DNA from: Actinoplanes campanulatus
GTDB lineage: Bacteria; Actinomycetota; Actinomycetes; Mycobacteriales; Micromonosporaceae
Direction: 5' to 3'
DNA: 64,000 nt
NCBI RefSeq assembly: GCF_014647795.1
Contig: NZ_BMPW01000003.1
Location: 124,001-188,000 of the forward strand
The position numbers were made by a program, and so were the translations under genes. The first letter of the stretch is position 1. Every line of letters starts with the position of its first letter. Below are positions 60,684 to 64,000 of this stretch, piece after piece. Below the pieces are notes generated by a model. It searched no databases. It had not been told where the DNA came from and saw nothing but the letters and a program-made list of their open reading frames with translations.

Positions 60684-60837
60684 CCGATGCCTCCCCGCTG
60701 CCCATGATCAAAATCTAGGCGGTATGCCGGTTCACCTGGACTTCACGAGCGTATATCTCAATCAACGCCGAAACATGGAGGTAACCGCTCGACACGCCGC
60801 GGACGGACTACGGCGAGTGTCGATACTCAGCCTTTGT

Positions 60838-61302
60838 TCAGCCCGCGAAATCTTCGGGACGGACCTGGTCGAGGAACTCGCGGAACTTCTCCACCTCGTC
60901 CTCCTGCTCGTCCGGGATCACGATACCGGCCTCGGTGAGCACCTGCTCCGCACAACGGATCGGCGCGCCGACCCGCAGCGCCAGCGCGATCGAGTCGCTG
61001 GGCCGCGCCGACACCCGAAGATCGTCGCCGATCAGCAGGTCGGCGTAGAAGACGTTGTCCTTCAGCTCGGTGATCTCGACCGCCTTCAGCGGAGCCTTCA
61101 CCGCCGCCAGGATGTCGCGCAGCAGATCATGCGTCAGCGGGCGGGCCGGCTTCACACCCTGCTGTTCGTAGGCGATCGCGGTGGCCTCCACCGCCCCGAT
61201 CCAGATCGGCAGGTAACGGTCGCCGTCGACCTCCCGCAGCAACACGATCGGCTGGTTGCTGGGCAGCTCCACCCGGACCCCGACCACGCTCAGCTCGCGC
61301 AC
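60838..61302 (-). CDS. Bifunctional nuclease family protein (BFN, DUF151)
   Basis: This is a 154-residue protein of the bifunctional (DNase/RNase-type) nuclease family: LREVDGDRYLPIWIGAVEATAIAYE, TELKDNVFYADLLI and ARPSDSIALALRVGAPI are the family signatures. Position and sequence match Rv1829. It lies between the two MerR genes. Stress-adaptive nuclease activity is known for plant relatives, and its role here is not established. Confidence 0.93.
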   Translation of the reverse strand: MRELSVVGVRVELPSNQPIVLLREVDGDRYLPIWIGAVEATAIAYEQQGVKPARPLTHDLLRDILAAVKAPLKAVEITELKDNVFYADLLIGDDLRVSARPSDSIALALRVGAPIRCAEQVLTEAGIVIPDEQEDEVEKFREFLDQVRPEDFAG

Positions 61303-61401
61303 CGCCGCCTCCGTGTCGTCATCGTCTCGGCTGCACCGCAGCCGCCCCTAACCTGCACGGTACACGCACACCGCGGGTGTCCGATCCGCGCGGCATCGGG
61401 T

Positions 61402-62142
61402 TCAGCGCCCCAACTCACCCCGTAGGCCCGAGCGGACCAGGGCCGCGTGCAAGCGCTGCGAAAGAGCCTGCAGCTCACGCGCGGTCTCCACGGCACGCGC
61501 CCGGGCGGCCGGGTCCTGCTGCCGGGCCAGCGGCGCCAGCAACTGTGTGAACAGGCCCACCTCACGGTCCGCGGCGTTACGGAAGGCCCGCAGGTGGCGC
61601 ACCTCCAGGCCGTACCGGGTGAGACCCACGACGGCCTCCACGATGATCACCTGGTCGGCGTCGTACCAGCCCGGGGGACGGGCCGACACCAGCCCGATCT
61701 GCTCCAGCTCGGCCAGCAGCACCTCGTCGACCCCGGTGCGTTCCAGCAGGTCCGCCTTCGGGATGCGGGTGTCCGCCGGATCCGTGGCCCGCTGCGCCCC
61801 CACCGCCACCAGCGTGGGCCGCTGCGGAACCACCGGCTCCTTCTCCATCCGGTCCAGCTGCTCGCGGATCACCCGCAAGGGGAGGTACTGATCCCGCTGA
61901 GCGGTCAGCACGAAACGCAGCCGGGCCACATCGTTCCACGAATACTTGCGGTACCCGGAGGCGGTGCGTTGCGGGTCGACCAGACCCTCCGCCTCCAGGA
62001 ACCGCAACTTCGAGATCGTGGTGTCGGGGAACTCGGTACGCAGGTGGGCCAGCACCTCCCCGATGCTCATCAGCGCACCCTCCCGCCCGTCCTGAGGGCG
62101 CGAAGCCCCCGGATCACGCGCGGCCGCCCCCGACGACGTCAC
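61402..62142 (-). CDS. ftsR: MerR-family regulator, FtsR/Rv1828 type
   Basis: This is a 246-residue MerR protein. The HTH is MSIGEVLAHLRTEFPDTTISKLRFLE, followed by the wing VDPQRTASGYRKYSWNDV and a helical C-terminal region (LRAFRNAADREVGLFTQL). It is the orthologue by position and motif of Rv1828 and corynebacterial FtsR, which activates the cell-division gene ftsZ. The first ~24 residues are an actinomycete-specific extension; MSIGEV is a possible internal start. Its start overlaps the garA stop (ATGA), so the two are co-translated. Confidence 0.9.
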   Translation of the reverse strand: MTSSGAAARDPGASRPQDGREGALMSIGEVLAHLRTEFPDTTISKLRFLEAEGLVDPQRTASGYRKYSWNDVARLRFVLTAQRDQYLPLRVIREQLDRMEKEPVVPQRPTLVAVGAQRATDPADTRIPKADLLERTGVDEVLLAELEQIGLVSARPPGWYDADQVIIVEAVVGLTRYGLEVRHLRAFRNAADREVGLFTQLLAPLARQQDPAARARAVETARELQALSQRLHAALVRSGLRGELGR

Positions 62143-62588
62143 GCCCGGCCCTCGCCCTCCGGCCGCGGACCGGCGATGAACACCAGACGGAACTTGCCGA
62201 TCTGGACCTCGTCGCCATTGCTGAGCGTCGCGGCTTCAACCCTTTCCCGGTTCACATACGTACCGTTGAGCGAGCCGACGTCGCGGACGGTGAACGTGCC
62301 GCCGTCCCGGTGGAACTCGGCGTGGCGGCGCGACACCGTCACGTCGTCGAGGAAGATGTCACTGTCCGGGTGCCGGCCGCTGGTCGTCACGTCGTGGTCG
62401 AGGAGGAAGCGGGCGCCTGCGTTGGGGCCACGGCGGACCACCAGCAGAGCCATCCCCGGCGGGAGCGAGCCGGACATGCGGCTCGGCACCACGTCGGTCT
62501 CAGGTCCCTCCAGCACCTCGTCAAGGGCGCCAAGGTTCAGCGTGGACGTGACGTCGAGCGGGGGGAACTCGTCGTCTGGGCGCGTCAT
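62139..62588 (-). CDS. garA: FHA-domain protein, GarA/OdhI-type
   Basis: This is a 149-residue protein. An N-terminal flexible segment is followed by an FHA domain (about 47-138): LLVVRRGPNAGARFLLDH, TSGRHPDSDIFLDDVTVSRRHAEF and GSLNGTYVNRERV with the phosphothreonine-binding Arg, Ser and Asn. GarA/OdhI inhibit 2-oxoglutarate dehydrogenase and regulate glutamate metabolism, and are switched off by phosphorylation of a Thr in an N-terminal ETTS-type motif. Here that motif is DVTSTLNLG (about 12-20), a divergent version. The gene is coupled to ftsR. Confidence 0.92.
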   Translation of the reverse strand: MTRPDDEFPPLDVTSTLNLGALDEVLEGPETDVVPSRMSGSLPPGMALLVVRRGPNAGARFLLDHDVTTSGRHPDSDIFLDDVTVSRRHAEFHRDGGTFTVRDVGSLNGTYVNRERVEAATLSNGDEVQIGKFRLVFIAGPRPEGEGRA

Positions 62589-62767
62589 CGGACCACCTCA
62601 CGGATCAGTTGGTCGTCGCCTCCCGGCGGGACACGCGGCGTTGCGGCCCCCGCCGAGCCATTTCGGCCCGACGCACGACTATCGGTTTCAAAGGAATAAC
62701 AGTTCTTCGTGTGCTTCGCGAGCCTAGTCAGCGCCAATATCGCTGAGCAACCGGACGCGCGGAGACC

Positions 62768-63148
62768 TCAGCTCTCGGTGAGGGCCCTGTACGCCGCCGC
62801 GTCCAGCAGCGCCGCGACCGACGCCGGATCGTCCGGCGTGATCTCCACCAGCCAGCCGGCCGCGTACGGCTCGCCGTTGATGATCTCCGGCTCATCGGCC
62901 AGCGTCGCGTTCCGCGCCACGACCGTGCCCGATATCGGCGCGTAGATCTCCGAGACGCTCTTGGTCGACTCGATCTCGCCGAGCGAGTCACCCGCCTGCA
63001 CCACCGTGCCCTCGTCGGGCAGCTGCACAAAGACGATGTCGCCCAGGGCGTCCTGCGCGAAGTGGGTGATGCCCACCCGCACGGGCCCGCTGCCGTCACC
63101 GGCGACCCACTCGTGCTCCGCGGTATACCGCAGATCCTCAGGAATCAA
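62768..63148 (-). CDS. gcvH: Glycine cleavage system H protein
   Basis: This is a 126-residue lipoate-carrying protein of the glycine cleavage complex. It shuttles the aminomethyl group between GcvP and GcvT. The lipoylated lysine lies in ESTKSVSEIYAP (about 60-71), and YTAEHEWV and ITHFAQDALGDIVFVQLP are family hallmarks. It precedes garA by 179 bp, as in other actinobacteria (Rv1826-Rv1827). Confidence 0.96.
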   Translation of the reverse strand: MIPEDLRYTAEHEWVAGDGSGPVRVGITHFAQDALGDIVFVQLPDEGTVVQAGDSLGEIESTKSVSEIYAPISGTVVARNATLADEPEIINGEPYAAGWLVEITPDDPASVAALLDAAAYRALTES

Positions 63149-63163
63149 CGCTTCCTCCGTAAA

Positions 63164-64000
63164 TCACGAAACAGGACGCGCGTATCGCAAAGCTGCCGCC
63201 TTACGCACCGCGGTCACCTCGACCAGCGAACGCGAGTCCATGGTCACGCTACCGCCGTCGTTCTGCACCGACGCCACCACCCCGCCCGGGATCTGCAGCG
63301 CAGTGCTCATCGTGCTCGGCGGACCGATCACCAGCAGACGGAACGGACCCGTCAACTGTTCACCGTCAGCGATGATCCCGCCACCCGACGCATCCACGAA
63401 GAAGCTCGACGCCACCACCCGCACCGAGGTGCCGTTCGCCCCATTGAGCTGCATCACCTCACCGCCCGCGCCACGCAGCTCCTGCACCGCGTTCAGCACG
63501 TCGGACGCCCGCACGTTGCTCAGCGTGATGTCCAGCCCCGGACCGCTGCCCGCCACCGTCCCGGCGAGCAGCCCCAGCTGCTGACTGCGCTTCTCCGCCT
63601 CGACCTGCGCCGCCTCACGGCCCGCCACACCCGAGCTGAGCTGCTGCTTACTGGTCTCCAGCTCCTGGATCTCGGTCAGCAGGCGACTGTCCTGCGCCTC
63701 CAGGTCACTCAGGATCCGGACCAGGTCCTCCTGCCGCATCCCGGCCAGCCCGTCGTCGGCGTCGTTGCTGCGCAACTGCACCACCAGCGTGAACCCGAAC
63801 AGCGCCAACAACACCCAGATCAGCGCCCCGGCCGGCGCCGGCCAGCGCCGCCCCAGGCGACCAAGATCACTTTCTCCGGGCTCCGTCCGATCGGGTGACG
63901 TGGCGGATATCTCCGCCTCACCGTCCTCCCGGTCACCCGACCGGGGCACCCCCGCGGCCTGCGCGTCACCCTCGCCCAGCGGGGCGGCCTCCGCCGCTTC
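63164..64000 (-). CDS. DUF881 membrane protein (5' end may lie outside the window)
   Basis: This is a DUF881-family protein with one membrane segment (ALIWVLLALFGFTLVVQL), then a coiled coil (DLEAQDSRLLTEIQELETSKQQL) and an extracytoplasmic domain (GPGLDITLSN, GEVMQLNGANGTSVRV). GTG 63949 gives 261 residues, but the frame stays open to 64000 with an acidic, Ala-rich sequence (EAAEAAPLGEGDAQAAG), so the real start is probably outside the window and the gene is 5'-partial. It lies 15 bp upstream of gcvH. DUF881 genes commonly precede gcvH in actinobacteria and may relate to division or envelope. Confidence 0.85.
   Translation of the reverse strand, partial: EAAEAAPLGEGDAQAAGVPRSGDREDGEAEISATSPDRTEPGESDLGRLGRRWPAPAGALIWVLLALFGFTLVVQLRSNDADDGLAGMRQEDLVRILSDLEAQDSRLLTEIQELETSKQQLSSGVAGREAAQVEAEKRSQQLGLLAGTVAGSGPGLDITLSNVRASDVLNAVQELRGAGGEVMQLNGANGTSVRVVASSFFVDASGGGIIADGEQLTGPFRLLVIGPPSTMSTALQIPGGVVASVQNDGGSVTMDSRSLVEVTAVRKAAALRYARPVS

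Noticed and set aside
1-64000. tRNA, rRNA, insertion sequence, prophage or large biosynthetic cluster
   Set aside because: I looked for cloverleaf-like CCA ends, transposase DDE motifs, integrases and PKS/NRPS signatures and saw none. This is reading by eye, so a tRNA could be missed; a covariance-model scan would settle it.

Overview
The window is about 64 kb of very GC-rich DNA (third codon positions almost all G or C, frequent GTG starts, long antisense shadow ORFs). It comes from a filamentous-type actinomycete, and gene content and syntenies (gcvH-garA-ftsR block, LAL-type LuxR regulators, secreted chitinase and polyesterase, ScyD/ScyE protein) fit the Micromonosporaceae; Actinoplanes is my best guess by inference. 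I see no rRNA, tRNA, prophage, insertion sequence or CRISPR array. The stretch reads as chromosomal arm or backbone with many stand-alone genes.

Layout. 1-10.2 kb: a cut-off secreted ScyD/ScyE protein, a P-loop nucleoside kinase-like protein, a membrane metallophosphoesterase overlapping a methyltransferase, a 1160-residue fused ABC exporter, an NDK-like fusion protein, an esterase and a membrane acyltransferase. 10.2-11.0 kb: a gene-free segment bounded by inverted repeats. 11.0-16.4 kb: a secreted hydrolase, a GH18 chitinase, an AlkZ-like protein and pgi. 16.6-20.7 kb: a translationally coupled SWIM-zinc-finger/DUF6493-like pair. 21.1-26.3 kb: an M19 dipeptidase, a CBM96-GH26 glycosidase preceded by a 28-bp tandem array, and an SGNH acyltransferase.

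26.6-37.8 kb: a LAL regulator and a compact minus-strand operon encoding an adaptor, response regulator, histidine kinase, second adaptor, MacB-type ATPase, permease and DUF5666-like protein. It is divergent from a cysteine-module lipoprotein. The kinase and regulator probably sense an envelope stress and control a MacAB-like export system; paired 11-bp-spaced direct repeats lie in the shared promoter region. 38.3-40.6 kb: a LacI regulator and a divergent MFS exporter with two palindromic operators between them. 41.0-46.3 kb: a leucine-rich-repeat-variant protein, a secreted cutinase/PET-hydrolase-type esterase and a second LAL regulator.

46.3-50.2 kb: phosphatase, two universal stress proteins, DoxX-like and DUF1918 proteins and tiny membrane proteins, which look like a stress or dormancy cluster. 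50.2-57.9 kb: a DUF1707 protein, a Ski2-like helicase, a second two-component system and asparagine synthetase. 58-60.1 kb: a STAS protein overlapping antisense a SigG-like ECF sigma factor, and a divergent hydrolase. 60.1-64 kb: the conserved actinobacterial block merR, bifunctional nuclease, ftsR, garA, gcvH, DUF881, reading toward low coordinates.

Intergenic DNA is unusually rich in repeats: an inverted pair, a dispersed ~200-bp family, several 28-35-bp minisatellites and two 50-bp hairpin elements. These are the least explained part of the window.
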